Below are positions 22,739 to 35,381 of a stretch of DNA of 64,000 bases, piece by piece (position 1 is the stretch's first letter; each line of letters begins with the position of its first letter). A program made the position numbers and the translations under genes. The DNA lies in the NCBI GenBank assembly GCA_034336665.1, contig CM067570.1:22463002-22527001 (forward strand), in the 5' to 3' direction. The DNA is from Luscinia megarhynchos (lineage: Eukaryota > Chordata > Aves > Passeriformes > Turdidae). Below the pieces are notes generated by a model. That model was not told the DNA's origin. It saw only the letters and a list, made by a program, of their open reading frames with translations, and made no database searches.

Positions 22739-22919
22739 CAATCTATGACTTTCTTCTGCTTGGGTTTGCTTTAGTAATTCAAAGGCTTGCAGGAGGCCAC
22801 GGAAATCTGTGATTCCATACATGCGAGCATATTTCTCATATTCTTTGGGATCTACATTTTTGAGAAGTTCCAAGATATCAATAGGCTGCTCTTCCTCTTC
22901 TTTTCTTTTTGTTGGAGTG
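22739..22919 (-). CDS. TTN: N2A unique-sequence exon
   Basis: The N2A unique element is the signalling node of skeletal and compliant cardiac titin; in mammals it and its flanking Ig domains bind muscle ankyrin repeat proteins and calpain-3. The exon encodes STPTKRKEEEEQPIDILELL, then NVDPKEYEKYARMYGITDF, RGLLQAFELLKQTQAEE and SHRL, close to the mammalian sequence and predicted helical. It enters in phase 2 and leaves in phase 0 (TTG|GTAAGA). The helical exon and the partner Ig follow, as in other vertebrates. Binding roles are from the family, not shown here. Confidence 0.94.
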
Positions 22920-23179
22920 CTATGTAAATCAATAACAGAAGTTAACTATGCAGCATTTCATTCCCAGAAAGCTGTTTAGTGAAATACTGAATCACCTCAG
23001 AGCTGTCCTGTGCAGTAGAATCCTTTAACTTTAACTTAGTCTAGTCAGGTGCTTTTATTTTTAGTACAGTTATTCATATTTAATGAATATTTTAAAATTA
23101 TATCTTGTTCTGAGATTTATAATAAAAAAAGTTTCTTCTGTATTGATAGCAAATTAACTCATTAAAATGTTCAATATAC

Positions 23180-23462
23180 CTTTTTAGTTTTGCCCTGAGA
23201 TCCCCTTCAACAACTTCTTTCTTTCTTTCTTCAACTTGCAGGTTTACACTCCTCTCAATTTCACCATGTTGGTTAAAAGCTACACATTTGTACATTCCAG
23301 AATCAGTTTTTATTGTGTCCTTTATTTCTAGTTTGGCTTCATCTCCTCTCTGCTGGATTATAATGCGGCCTCCCTGGTTGAGTTGCCTCCATTTTCCCTT
23401 CATCCACTTAACATTTGGAATTGGGTCTCCTCCAACTTTTGCAATAAATGTTGCAACGGTCT
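23180..23462 (-). CDS. TTN: Titin N2A Ig exon
   Basis: TVATFIAKVGGDPIPNVKW, QLNQGGR, GMYKCVAFNQHGE, then the basic tail EERKKEVVEGDLRAKLK. It is the Ig directly upstream of the N2A unique sequence. Phase 1 start and phase 2 end distinguish it from tandem Ig exons. Confidence 0.92.
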
Positions 23463-23584
23463 CTGCAGAAAGATGCAAATGAGGAAGCTAAGTCTTTCCA
23501 GATGCTTATGAAAGAGGGACATAATCTCAAATAAAAGGTGTAGGAAAATAGTAGATATTGTACTGTTTTGAAAAGAGTTCTTAC

Positions 23585-23677
23585 TTTCCATGACTTTGAT
23601 ACTCTGAGGCTCTGACACAAAATAAAGTTTGCCTTCCACTTCTGCTTTCTTAGCTGCTGGAGCAGCTGCTGGTTTTT
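23585..23677 (-). CDS. TTN: Titin N2A linker exon
   Basis: Encodes EKPAAAPAAKKAEVEG, then KLYFVSEPQSIKVME, the Ala/Lys-rich linker and first strand of the next Ig. Its donor GGAAA|GTAAGA leaves phase 1, and the next exon resumes K-TVATFIAKVG. Confidence 0.9.
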
Positions 23678-24638
23678 CTAAAAAACAGAGTCAGAGAGTT
23701 ATAACAGATGGCTTCATGTAATCGTTCATGTTCATAGGTGATGATGCTTCTGAATGAGTTGTAAAAAAAAAAATTAATTCCTGACATGGAACAAAATACT
23801 ATGCAAGAGGTAAAAATGCAAAATACTTCTTTAATACTGTTTTAACCAACTTGCAGTTTTCTTTTTTCTTTCCAGGATAAACTGTCCACAATGGGCCATG
23901 CTGTGCTGTTCATTTACTCCAGTCAGGCCATTTATACTCTCTGTGGATGCAAATCCACAGATAGATATGCAAAAAAACCCCCTCATTTTCTAAAATGGAT
24001 AAGTGTTTTTGTGATGTTTTCTCTTTTCAGTCTATTTCTGGATATTATGCCCTAAGAGTTACTTGCAGTTCTTTATCAATGGTCTGTTAAATTCTCTTGG
24101 TTTTTTTTGACTTATTCCTTAGACTAGTGGCTAGCCATGTAGTGAAAAACACAATTTGTGCATGCTGGTGGGCTCTTATGAAGCAAGAGCCACACAGAAG
24201 GCCTTGTGTTTACTTTCAGCTAAAGGGTCAAAATGTTTAGAGCTGTAAGAGTCTTAAAAGACAAATTCCTTCTGTATTTTCCTTTAATAAACACGACTTT
24301 TCACCCACTTTCCATAAAACATGCATGGCCAAGTAATTTCACCCCTTTAGCTTGCATTTTTCCTAAATTTGGTGTTTAGATTTAGAAAATAAATTCTTAA
24401 TCTCTTTGGCAGGAATGTACTATTGATTTGATCTTTCAATATTTATGTCACTATAGATGTATATATTGTTGTTAAATACCCTATTTTACCAGATTCCACT
24501 GCTTAACAACAAGAAAAAAAACCTCAATAAGTGTTTGTTATTAGATTATTAACTTCTTTTGTTCCAGAGAAAAAAGAGTGGGATAGAGTTTTGGTTGACA
24601 TTTTCATCATATGCCTTATTTTCTTCGTGTTACTGTAC
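23678..24638 (-). other. Intron 5' of N2A linker exon
   Basis: About 960 bases, AT-rich. No coding segment or named repeat was recognised. Confidence 0.7.
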
Positions 24639-24926
24639 CTTTGACTGTCACTTTAGATTTGCAAGTATCAGTGCCAGCTGCATTTGAAGCTTTGCATACA
24701 TATTCTCCTGAATCTGCTTTGGTAACTGCAGCAAGTTCTAGAAGAGCTACTCCATTAGCAAAGCTGAAGTTGCATCTGTCTGAAGCTCGTATTTCTTTTC
24801 CTGCCTTCAGCCACTGGACGCGGATTGGCTGCGATCCCTGGACATGACAGCTAAGCTGTAGGGTATCACCTTCCTCTGCTGCTGCTGGCTGAAGAGGCTG
24901 GTCAAAAACTGGAGGCTTTTTAGGTT
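24639..24926 (-). CDS. TTN: Titin Ig exon immediately before N2A linker
   Basis: EPKKPPVFDQPLQPAAAEEG; LSCHVQG, VQWLKAGKEIR and GEYVCKASN, ending KVTVKG. Corresponds to the mammalian Ig (I80) next to N2A. Confidence 0.91.
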
Positions 24927-25473
24927 CTGGAATATGAAAATGATGGAGTGAATACTCAGGAAAGCATGATCAAGAATATAAGAGAGAGAGAGATACATGT
25001 GATTCCTAAGGGGGCAATGGCACTGAATGGAGGATGATAAACATCTGAGAATGTCAATCATAATGTTATAAAATCGAATAAATATCAAGAGAGCATTACA
25101 GCATATTTTCTATATTAAACATTCAAGAAATATCTTTATCTCTTCAGCAAGACCCTTTACATGCAAAAAAATAGTATGAGAACTAAGGCACCATTAGGCT
25201 GCAAAACTGTATAAAAGTCTTTAAAGAAATAAACATGCAATCTCCTGCAAGACTATTATAATGAAGTGTCATGCTACTATAATGCAGTGTCAACACTGCC
25301 TAAGCTTAGATAAATAAAAAAAATTCCTGACTATGTGGTTTATGTCCATCTCTGGACAAATCACTGCTGTTCAAGTTAAAAAACCCAGCTCATTAGAGAG
25401 AGAGAAGCTATATATTTGCAGCTAAAAAACCAAAGAAAAGCAGGAAGCAAAGGAAAACAAGACTTCAACCGAC
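24927..25473 (-). other. Intron
   Basis: About 545 bases. It has two near-identical short stretches (ACTATTATAATGAAGTGTCA and CTACTATAATGCAGTGTCA) at about 25251-25292. Nothing else was seen. Confidence 0.65.
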
Positions 25474-25764
25474 CTCTGATAACAACTGAAGATGTACTCA
25501 ACACGCTTCCTGCTTCATTGGACACTTTACAGGTGTACAAACCAGCATCCGATTGCTCTACGGCCTTTATATGCAAAAGTAAGGCATTGTTTTTGAAAGA
25601 TATCTCACAGTGAGCACTTGAATGGACTTCCTGATTGTTTTTATACCAAGCAACAGTCAAAGGCTGAGAGCCAGAAACACGACCCTCAAGTTTAAGTTCA
25701 TTCCCTTCTGTTTCTTCTACTGCTTCGGACAGTTTCTTAGTAAAAGTAGGAGGAGTTTTTCGTT
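25474..25764 (-). CDS. TTN: Titin Ig exon before N2A (first of two extra Ig)
   Basis: ERKTPPTFTKKLSEAVEE; LEGRVSG without B-strand Cys; VAWYKNN; GLYTCKVSN. It follows the super-repeats and matches the penultimate proximal Ig of mammalian titin before N2A. Confidence 0.91.
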
Positions 25765-26276
25765 CTGTAAAAAAAGAACATAAATTCTATGAATCTATCT
25801 TGAGATGAAAAATCCTAAAGACAATGCTTCAAGAAAAATTTGAACGTTGGGGAATTGATATTTGCACTCATTTAAAATGGATATATTTTAAAAGGGAAAT
25901 TATGCTAAGACAAACAGCAGGAGTCCTGCTCTTACAGTTACTGGCACTGTATTTTTCCTGTTTGAAAAAAAAAATTCTCTTCCATTGATTTAAGTCATAC
26001 ACCATTTAAATAACCCCAAAAGTTTTGTGAAGTTCTTAAGAAAGAAATAGGCCAGAGCCTATTGACAAAGTAAGCCAAAGAGAATGTTTTATTTCTCCTC
26101 TCATTGCTGTTAGTGACCCTTCCTAATTCCCTTAAAAGAGTCATAGGTATCTCCAGATAGGCACTCTCAGGCTACATCTCAAAAGTTTTTTCAAAGTTAT
26201 CTTGCAGTAATAAGTCCAACCTCCTTCATAACCGAAGGCAGAAAAATGTAAACACAGGGTATTATCTATTCAGTAC
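25765..26276 (-). other. Intron
   Basis: About 510 bases at the end of the third 10-Ig block. No feature was recognised. Confidence 0.65.
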
Positions 26277-26564
26277 CTTTAACAGCCAGTTGAGCTGTGC
26301 AAGAGTCCTTTCCAACTTCATTGCTAGCATAGCATGTATATGTTCCAGAATCTCCCCTGTCAACTCTCAAGATGGTCAAATGGGCTGTGTTGTCTACATA
26401 ACTGATCTGATAGTTCTTTCCTGTTCTAATTTCTTGCCCATCTTTTGCCCAAGTGACTCTAATAGGCTGTGTTCCAGAAACATGACACTCAAAATCAACA
26501 CTTTCTCCAATAATGCCATCCACAGGTGTAAGTGGGGTGTCAAAGAATGGAGGAGTCTTCCCTT
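26277..26564 (-). CDS. TTN: Titin Ig exon, 10-Ig super-repeat C position 10
   Basis: EGKTPPFFDTPLTPVDG; FECHVSG, VTWAKDGQEIR and GTYTCYASN. Closes the third block. Confidence 0.92.
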
Positions 26565-26726
26565 CTGAAGAGTGAAAGAAATAAAAAACCATCACTTTAA
26601 AATCTCAATTTACTTTAAAACTCACACTATGTGTGAAATAAGAATCTCTTGTACAATATTAAATCCACATATAAAGCAAAACTCAGTTTTAAGACCTTTC
26701 AATCAAATACTTCACAGCCCACCAAC

Positions 26727-27014
26727 CTGTAAGGACAAGCCTGCCACTAGAAGAAGCAGTCCCAATAGCATTGACAGCTGTGCAGGTGTATTGCCCAATA
26801 AGGCTCCTATCTGTCTTCAAAATCTGGAGAGTGGCTACGTTATCTACAAAGGAGGTGTGAACATTGTAGTCCTCTTTTACACGCACGCCGTCTTTGAACC
26901 AAGACACTTCGATGGGTTCTGAGCCAGCAATGCCACAATCAAACACGACTGGTAAGCCAACAGTCTCGTGAACATCTCTTAGTTTTCGTGTAAAAGAAGG
27001 AGGAAGTTTACGCT
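26727..27014 (-). CDS. TTN: Titin Ig exon, 10-Ig super-repeat C position 9
   Basis: [34 protein letters not shown] and GQYTCTAVN. Confidence 0.92.
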
Positions 27015-27494
27015 CTGAAACACAACAAGCATTATTCAGTGAAGCCCTTCAGAAGACATGCACCTCTTGCTGTACTCACCAACAATCACTGACTAATATG
27101 CTGTAGAGTACAGTGGATTTTTGCTCATAACTTCCAATTAAAAATATTATTTAGCATGTAATTTATTTTGAACTTGTTGTAAAGAGTCCCTGTGCATATG
27201 GCTGCAGGAAGAGAGGTCTCATTTTTTTTCTCTTATACCTGGTGAGCCTCAGGACTGCTAATACTGAATAGGGACGGAAGATACAGAGGCTTGTAACACT
27301 GCAGAAGAGCTGTGGTCAATAAGTGCTGTATTTCAGTTACTGGTCGGCTTTTGTTAGTAGAAGACAATGCCACAGGGTATCTTACACATCAAGAAACAGT
27401 AAAGTGTTTTACAAGGAAGAGGCAATTGTTGTTTTTCGAAATAGCAAAGCATACTTAAAAAAAACAGGCATATATTTAAAATGGAAATATTCAC
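27015..27494 (-). other. Intron
   Basis: About 480 bases between positions 8 and 9 of block C. No feature was recognised. Confidence 0.65.
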
Positions 27495-27773
27495 CTTGAA
27501 CTGTAAGCAACGATGATGAAGAAGCCTCCCCAACAGAGTTTTCTACTTTGCAGATATACTCCCCACTGTCACTACTGTCTACCTGGCTAAAAACCAGAGT
27601 AGCAATTTGGTTCCTAAAGTGCATTTTCACAGTAGCAGTTCCTCTCAGCTTTGTATCGCCTTTGTACCATGACACAATCATTTCTGGTGTTCCAGCAACC
27701 TGGCACTGTAAGGATGCAGAGTCTCCAACAGTCACCTGCACGGGCTCCAAGGGGGTAATGAAGTAAGGTGGTT
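27495..27773 (-). CDS. TTN: Titin Ig exon, 10-Ig super-repeat C position 8
   Basis: [37 protein letters not shown] and GEYICKVEN. Confidence 0.92.
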
Positions 27774-27871
27774 CTGAAGGACAAAGACATGCCATTAGCA
27801 TAAAAAGATATTGCACGATGACCATTAGTAATTCAAATAACACCTGCTGAAATGATGCAGGCTTGACGCAC

Positions 27872-28150
27872 CTAGTATTGTGATTGTGCCATGACAAGTA
27901 TCTTTCCCAGAATCATTTTCAATATGACAAGAATATTGTCCCTGATCTTCTAGTTTGCTGCTAGGGATTTCCAGTATGGCAGATGTGTCTGTAGTAGTGA
28001 TGCTACACTTTTCAGAGTGCATTATTTTCACTCCGTTTTTCTTCCATGTCACTGAAATCGGTGGAGTACCCGTATATGTGCATTCCAAGATTAAATTTTT
28101 CCCTTTCTCTACACTCAAATCATTCAGCTTCTTCACAAATTTGGCTGGTT
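27872..28150 (-). CDS. TTN: Titin Ig exon, 10-Ig super-repeat C position 7
   Basis: [27 protein letters not shown] carries a B-strand Cys, unlike position 7 of blocks A and [17 protein letters not shown]. Confidence 0.92.
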
Positions 28151-28236
28151 CTATAATGAACAACAGGAAGAAAGCAAATTAAATAAAGCCAAGAGGTCAT
28201 CTTTAAGAAGCATAAGAAGCAGTAGTCTGGACAAAC

Positions 28237-28515
28237 CTTTGACAAAAAGATGTGTTGTGCAAGAAATTTTTCCTGCCTCATTAGAGACCTGGCAGGTGTA
28301 GTCTCCACTCTCAAGTGGATGGACATCAAAAAGCTCCAGTTCTGCAAGGGAATCTTGCAAAGTCATATTGCATCTGGGTCCTGGTACTAGCTCAACACTG
28401 CCTCTGAACCATTTAACTTCCAATGGAGGGGAGCCTTTTATGATACTAGTGAAGGTTATGTTTGCCCCAGATAAAACATCCAGTGGTTCAGGTTTCTTCA
28501 CAAAAGATGGTGGTT
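28237..28515 (-). CDS. TTN: Titin Ig exon, 10-Ig super-repeat C position 6
   Basis: EPPSFVKKPEPLDVLSGAN; FTSIIKG without B-strand Cys; VKWFRGS; GDYTCQVSN. Confidence 0.92.
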
Positions 28516-28661
28516 CTAAGCACACAAGTAAAACAGACAGAGAAGAAGTACATTTGAACTTTTGAAGACCACAGTCATCAGAAATATTCAACGAAGAAAA
28601 AATGAAATATTTGTGAAAATAAATTTGAATCCTCTGATTCTGGCTTCTTGCTGATACTGAC

Positions 28662-28949
28662 CTCTAACACTCAAAAATGCGCTGCATTCATCAGCCCCAG
28701 CTACATTAGTAGCTGTGCACAAATAAGTTCCCATATCAGACTCCTCAAGTCCATTCACTTTCAGAGAACAGGTATTGTCTGTAAGAGTAGCCTGATACTT
28801 CTCTCCACTGGTAATCTCTTGTCCATCATGAAACCAGGAAACCAGAATGGGTGGTGACCCATAAACCTTGCACTCCAGTACAGCAGAAGAGCCCAGCTGA
28901 CCATACGTTTCTTTCAGTTTTCTTGTGAAAGAAGGAGGTATAATACGAT
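28662..28949 (-). CDS. TTN: Titin Ig exon, 10-Ig super-repeat C position 5
   Basis: [34 protein letters not shown] and GTYLCTATNVAG, ending FLSVRG. The frame is open throughout, with acceptor ATGCAG and donor AGAG|GTCAG. Confidence 0.91.
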
Positions 28950-29420
28950 CTGCATTTGTTTCAAAATAAAAGTAAAAATGAAAATTACCATACAGGGTTC
29001 TTAAAATGCAGGAAGTTCTCCATGCATAATAAAATTAGTGACCTTTCTTTTGCTATATCTGCTTTGGCAATATACTCTGACACACCTAAGTATTTAAAAA
29101 ATAGTCAATGGTTAAGGATATGCTGGAACTTTCATTCACAATCTTTGAGGAGCACCTTTTTTTTTGCCATTCTTTTTCATAGGCAACAGTATTGCACCAG
29201 CTGTCTACAACACATAGATTAAAGCTGAAGAAACCAAGTCCTTTCAATAATCCCTGCCCCTCAAAGTTTAGGTGGGCATGCCTGTTAAAGTGGCATGCCA
29301 ACTACTCCTAAGATTATACGGTTCTCTCAGGTTGCCAATGACAACAACCACTTTGCTATCTGAAGGCTTTGTAAAAGAACTAAAGGATCAGAGGTGACTC
29401 AGAAAGAGTAGTCAACTAAC
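28950..29420 (-). other. Intron
   Basis: About 470 bases between positions 4 and 5 of block C. No feature was recognised. Confidence 0.65.
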
Positions 29421-29699
29421 CTGAAACGTGCACTGAAGCTGTGCAGCTGCTTTTACCAACACTGTTTTTCACCTCAAAAGTATATTCTCCACTGTCTTCT
29501 AGTGTTGCATTCAGGATCTTAAGCCCAGAAACTTTGTTGAAGAAACTGATTTTATATTTATGGTCAGTGGACAGTTCATTACCATCCTTAAACCACCTAG
29601 CAGTAAGCTCTGGTGTGCCATCTACTGTGCATTCCAGAGTACAAGAGTCTCCAGCTGTAACTTTGACTGGGCCTGGCTTCTCTACAATGACTGCAGGTT
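29421..29699 (-). CDS. TTN: Titin Ig exon, 10-Ig super-repeat C position 4
   Basis: EPAVIVEKPGPVKVTAGDS; LECTVDG, ARWFKDG and GEYTFEVKN (no F-strand Cys). Confidence 0.92.
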
Positions 29700-29818
29700 C
29701 TGCAATGAAATGCAAGTCAGAAAAAAATTTAGAACAATTAAATAGCTATTATTATGATTAAAGTTTAAATTTTAAAGGATCTTAAAACATGTTGTGTTTT
29801 TTATCTCATGCTACCAAC

Positions 29819-30100
29819 CTAGCACTTTCAGCATGGCAAAGCATTCCTGAACTCCAGCATCATTTTTTATCTGACAAATGTATTTCCCAGCATTGGCTGG
29901 TTCTGCATTTCCAATCTGCATAGTTGCAATGTTTTCTGAGTAGGAGATCCAAAGATTATCACTTTCTCTGATGATTTCCCCTTTGTCTTTTAACCACAGA
30001 ACAGAAATGGGCTGTGATCCTTGTACTTCAGCCTGCAGTTCAATCGACTCCCCGACTACGACAGTGAGATCACTCAGCTTCTTCACAAAGGTTGGTGGTG
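29819..30100 (-). CDS. TTN: Titin Ig exon, 10-Ig super-repeat C position 3
   Basis: APPTFVKKLSDLTVVVGES; LQAEVQG without B-strand Cys; VLWLKDKGE; GKYICQIKN. Confidence 0.92.
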
Positions 30101-30210
30101 CTATTTAAGAGAAGATATTTGACAGTAAAGAACCCTGCCAGGAGCGGAAAAGTAGGAGAAGAATTGCAGGAACAAAGAAATGCCAAGAAGATGCCAATCT
30201 TTGTACAAAC

Positions 30211-30489
30211 CTCTTAGTGTTACAGAGCCAACACAGGAGTCACTTCCCACATCATTTACAGCCTTACAATGATATTCACCAACATCTGCAGTATCCACAC
30301 TGAGAATGTGAAGAGTAGCTATGTAGTTCTCAGACATGACCTTATACTTCTTGCTGCTCCTAATTTCTTTTTTGTCTTTGTACCATGAAATCTGGAATGG
30401 AGGAGTGCCCTGAAGCTCGCACTCCAGATGAATATCAGACCCTTTCAAGGTCTCAACTGGATGGGGCCTCTTGGTAAAAATGGGGGGTG
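30211..30489 (-). CDS. TTN: Titin Ig exon, 10-Ig super-repeat C position 2
   Basis: APPIFTKRPHPVETLKGSD; LECELQG, ISWYKDKK, IRSSKKY and GEYHCKAVN. Confidence 0.92.
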
Positions 30490-30760
30490 CTGGAAAAAAG
30501 AAAAAAGAGTTATCCTTTGTGTTATTTAAGCAAAAGAGATTAAAGAGGACAGAAGATTCAAGTAACTCTTCTGAAACTAAGTAGCAAAGTCAAACAATAG
30601 GTAAGAAAGATTTGCCACAGAGATAAAAAACAGACAAGATTTGTAATCTACTTAGACAGGTTTTGGTTTTCTTTCTGACAAAAGAAAGTGGGATTTAAGA
30701 GCTTTTCCTAAAGGAAGACCCTTACAGTTAGAAAGGCAAGGAAAGAGCTGTGATTCTGAC

Positions 30761-31042
30761 CTTTTACTCTCAGTGTGGTACTGGTGCTCGCACTACCCGC
30801 TGGATTCTGAGCTTCACAAGTGTAGTCACCACTGTCTTCAACACTGAGGTTGTGCATTTCAATGACTGCCACTGAATCCACAAAGGACATCCTGTATTTT
30901 GCACTGGGATGGATTTCAGTTTCACCTTTGTACCAGGTGACTTTGATTTCTGGAGATCCACCTATTTTGCACTCATACGTTGTGGAATCGTGCTGTTTCA
31001 CGAGTTTTGAGGAGTCTAGTTTCTTAATAAACCTTGGTGGTT
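30761..31042 (-). CDS. TTN: Titin Ig exon, 10-Ig super-repeat C position 1
   Basis: EPPRFIKKLDSSKLVKQHD; YECKIGG, VTWYKGE and GDYTCEAQN. Confidence 0.92.
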
Positions 31043-33763
31043 CTGGAAAGCCAAAAAGGGGAGATGATGCTTTAAACTGCACTAAATGTTCATATAAGCA
31101 GGGAAATATGCAACTGAAACTGTAAATTTTAGGGACTTAAGCAAAAAATCTGATTTTGCAATTGCTATGAAATTTTTTTAGATTATTTCAAGTTGATCCA
31201 AAATTCAGATTAAGAAGCAAATAAGTTTTCTATATGCATTCCAGTGAGTTTCTCCTTATTTTACTGACCCACTGCACCTCTCCTTGTACATATTGGCTAG
31301 AGATTAGTTGTTATGTGTGGCTTTCTTTACAAAATAGCTCTTGTTATACATGAGTAATCAAAATGCCTGATGAAAAAGCAAGAATCCAACTATTCGGCCA
31401 AAAAATGTTATTAAAAGCATTTATGTTTAGTATTGTAGCAATTGCTTTATATCCTGTGATTAATAATTAATATAGTCAATAAATGTATCTGCATTATAAT
31501 CCCTCACACTTTTAATGCAAAACCAAACATAAAGTGGCACATAAAGAACAAAAGTTAAGGAGCTTAGGTAGCAAACAAAAGAGCTTAGAAATAATCATAT
31601 TGAGGAGAATTATGAGATGGCTGGTATTACAGACACTGGTATTAAATATCCTGTGATTGAAAAGTAAAGCAGATGGCTACATTTAGTTCCATAAGGAGAG
31701 GAAAGGAGTGGAAGTTTGATACTTTTAATCAAAAATACCATCTAGATTATTAGAATCACAAGACTGCATGTTCATAGATCAAAGATATAACCCATAAAAC
31801 CAAGAGGTGGTAACGTGGGTACAACAAACAAATCTCTCTGCAAAACAGGATGAAGTGCCTCTTTGTGTGACTGTAAAGTGTAGGAAGAATATCTAATTAA
31901 TTGTGGATTATATCAACCTGTGGAACAGTTGCAGAACATCCTGTGTTGCTAGAAACAAAACTTCCTGAGTTTCTAAAAAAAGAAATGATGATTTGCTAAC
32001 ATCAGGACTGTTGGAACCTTAGCAATTTGCTCTCGGATTTCACTTTGAGAAAGAGCTGATAATCTATCTGCACACTATCAGTTGCTGAGTAGTCACACTC
32101 TGATTCCACTCCTTTCAAAAAATGAGGGTATACACATTAGTAAGGTTATATATCTAGAATGTAAAGCAGTTCTAGAACATAAAGCAATTATTAAAACTAC
32201 AGATTGTGAACATTAGATGCTAGAGTAAGAAAGTTAATAAAAAACTGTGAGGTTTTAAAGGTCAGTTAAAAAAGATCTTAATTCTACAAACAAAAGGCTG
32301 CGTGTCATAGAGGTGAGACAGCATATACTCAAATTAAACAGATGCAAATCAATGCATCCAAAAAGATTGCCCTTTCAAGTTCTATAGAAATTGGTTAAAA
32401 ACCATCAACATCACTAATTTTACAGCCCTGGGGAAACTGTACAAATTACAAAGAATACTGACACTAAAAAGTGTCAGGAAATTCAGGATCAAAAAATTAA
32501 ATAATAGTACTGAAAAAACTCCTCAGGTTTTTGTGAATAAAGATTTGAAGAGTAAAAAAATAAATAAGGTCAGCTGGGATCATTTTACAAATGGAAACTG
32601 TTCAAAGAAAGCCATTAGCAATGATATAATCAATAATAAATGGAATTATTGTGGTGGAAAGAAGCTTCAGATCTTTTAAAGAGGTTTGATTTCTTGCTAC
32701 AATTTTTCAATGCATTTTGTAAGCTACAAAATGCAAGCTATGTAATACTGCAGCTCTACTTATTGATGAATCCAGGTAATTCAGTCTAACGCACTCTTTC
32801 CACCCTCACCAAGAAAAATGCTTATGGCTGGAATAAACTTGATATATATAAAACGCCTGACAAATAATTAATACAAAATCTTGCTACTAGTAGCTCAGTT
32901 TCCTGTGTTATTTTTCTTAGAGAGTAAAAGGATTTACTCTTGAAATATACTCACTCCCCCTTTGCACTCCAAATTCGTACAAAGACAAAAAAAAAGAAAA
33001 ATGAGGGAAAAAAGTGCTGAAGCAACAGGACCTTTTAATTAAGGCATAACCTAAGCAGTATATATTAAATTTCTTCTTTTATAAAATCTGTAAGATTGAA
33101 ATATCCGGAACAGCTATAAATATATTTCCACCTACAATGAGGAAATTGCACTAGTATACACGTGTCACTTGCACTAAGACAGTCTGAGCCATTCATAAAT
33201 TTAGATTTTACTTTTAGATCCACACACTATAAGGAGAGGTGAAGTGTTGGGTGGGATGGATATTTGTCACCAAATCTGCCCTCAGATCCCTCAGCTTTGC
33301 TGTTTAGAAGAGCAATTTTCAATGTTTTCAATCTGTGAAAGAGCAAAGCTATTTGCAGGAGCTTCACATGCAGTAAAAATACTTTTAAGCCTCAAAATGA
33401 ACTGAATTTCTCTGTTTCCTTTCATTGCCCTGGGCAACCTAGTGATTGTCACTGTTAGAGAGAGACTTTAGAAAGACAGATGTTTCTGACCAACAGAACC
33501 ATTCATAAAGGCACAACAAACTAATAAGGGAGAGTCAATGTTTCAGTGGACGATAAGAAAAGATAAGAAAAATAATGTACTATACCAAAGCAGAAGAAAT
33601 GTAAGTATTTAAGTACTACAATAACATTTAAGTGAAATGAGATATCTCAGAGTAACCTCTTGTAAAGATTGTTAGTCGCACACGTGTCTGCATTCAGGAC
33701 TGTGTTTTCCAGGTGTCTGCCTTGCAAAGAAAACCTCATAAGCACTGGAGCCCACAGCAATAC
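31043..33763 (-). other. Long intron between second and third 10-Ig blocks
   Basis: About 2.7 kb and the longest intron of the Ig tandem, again at a block boundary. It is AT-rich in both strands. I looked for Ig-like or PEVK-like splice-bounded frames and saw none, and no transposon that I can name. Confidence 0.75.
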
Positions 33764-34051
33764 CTTGTACAGCCAGCTGAGCTGCGCACACATCCTTTCC
33801 AACACTGTTGCTGGCAGTACATGTGTAGAGTCCAGCATCCCCTTTACCAACTTTCAGGACTGTCAAGCTGGCCGTGTTTTCCACCAGTGTCATTTTGTAG
33901 TTGCCGCCTGGACGAATCTCTCTGTTGTCTCTTGTCCAAGTAATCCTCATGGGAGCAGAACCAGTCATGTGGCACTTAAAGGTTGCACTTTCCCCTAGTG
34001 CCACATCGATAGATACTGGCTTGATGTCAAAGAAGGGAGGTTGTAGGTGTT
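33764..34051 (-). CDS. TTN: Titin Ig exon, 10-Ig super-repeat B position 10
   Basis: EHLQPPFFDIKPVSIDV; FKCHMTG, ITWTRDNREIR and GLYTCTASN. Closes the second block. Confidence 0.92.
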
Positions 34052-34212
34052 CTGCAAAGAGGAAAGCATGACAGAGCTCACCACCGAGCCTGCCTCACCA
34101 CGCCATGCCCATCGTCCCTGGCCACCATGCAATGGGCAGAGTGGGAAGAAGGGTGGAGAAGTAAAAGAGCAAAGACACACAAAAGATTTTCATTACAGTG
34201 TGATCTACAAAC

Positions 34213-34500
34213 CTGTAAGGAGAAGTTTGGCACTGGAAGAGGCAGTGCCCAACGCATTTTGGGCTGAGCAAGTGTATTGGCCACAGTAATCCATACTAGT
34301 TTCTAAGATCTGTAAAGTCGCAACATTATTTAAGAAGGCTGATTGCATGTTATCAGTGTTGCTTAGGAGAGCCCCATCCTTGTACCAGGACACCTGGATG
34401 GGCTCTGAGCCAGTTATGCGGCAGTCAAATGTCACTGGGGCACCAACCACCTCCTGAATATCTTTAAGTTTTCTGGTGAACGTAGGGGGAAGTTGACGCT
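34213..34500 (-). CDS. TTN: Titin Ig exon, 10-Ig super-repeat B position 9
   Basis: [34 protein letters not shown] and GQYTCSAQN. Confidence 0.92.
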
Positions 34501-34642
34501 CTGCAAAACAATAATAATCACCACTATCAGTAGGAGGCCAACCTAAAATTAATTACCTTTGAAGTTAATAAAACCCCCTTTCTGTAGACAACAAAGAGTT
34601 CCTCCAAACTACCCCACAAAAGAGTGGCTCTTGGCCCATCAC

Positions 34643-34921
34643 CTTTAACAACAAGCAAAGCTGTGGAGGTGGCAAAGCCGATGCTATTTTCTGCTTTGCA
34701 GATATATTCTCCAATGTTGCTATCCTCTACAGCAGAGAATGCCAGTGTTGCCACATTGTTCTTGAAGTGCATTTTGTAAGCTTGTGTTGATCTGAGCTTG
34801 GTGTCATCCTTGTACCAGGACACCTTGATTTCTGGTGAACCGCCAATCTGGCATTTTAAGGTCAAGGGCTCGCCAACCTTCACCTCCACACGGTCCAGGT
34901 GCGTGACAAAATAAGGTGGTT
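34643..34921 (-). CDS. TTN: Titin Ig exon, 10-Ig super-repeat B position 8
   Basis: [37 protein letters not shown] and GEYICKAEN. Confidence 0.92.
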
Positions 34922-34998
34922 CTAGGGAAGGAGAGAAAGTGGTGAGCAGAGGCAGAGCATCACTGGGGTGTGCTAGGGGAATCAGGGGTGATGAATAC

Positions 34999-35277
34999 CT
35001 AAGATGGATACAAGGCTGTGGCAAACATCCCCACCCGCCTCATTTGCCACCTCACAGGTATATTCTCCTTCGTCATTCTTTGTGCTGTTGAAGATTTCAA
35101 GAATGCCAGATTTTTCAGTAGTTGTAACAGTGCAGCGTTGAGACTGAGCAATGGGCATGCCATTTCTTTTCCAGGTAACAGAGATGGGAGGGGTGCCAAT
35201 GTAGCTGCTTTCTAGCACAATGGACTTCCCCTGCTCCACACTGAAATCACTTAATTTCTTCACAAAGACTGCAGGCT
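34999..35277 (-). CDS. TTN: Titin Ig exon, 10-Ig super-repeat B position 7
   Basis: [27 protein letters not shown] without B-strand Cys; [16 protein letters not shown]. Confidence 0.92.
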
Positions 35278-35381
35278 CTGTGGGGAGGTATAAATCAATA
35301 GTAAGAGGGACAGATGTGGGAGAGCTGCAGGCAGGGAGTGAATGAAGATAACTGTGCATTCATGCACACACCCAAACACAC

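Noticed and set aside
31043..33763. Possible hidden Ig exon in the longest tandem intron
   Set aside because: No splice-bounded frame with Trp and DxGxYxC was found; the third 10-Ig block is already complete without it.
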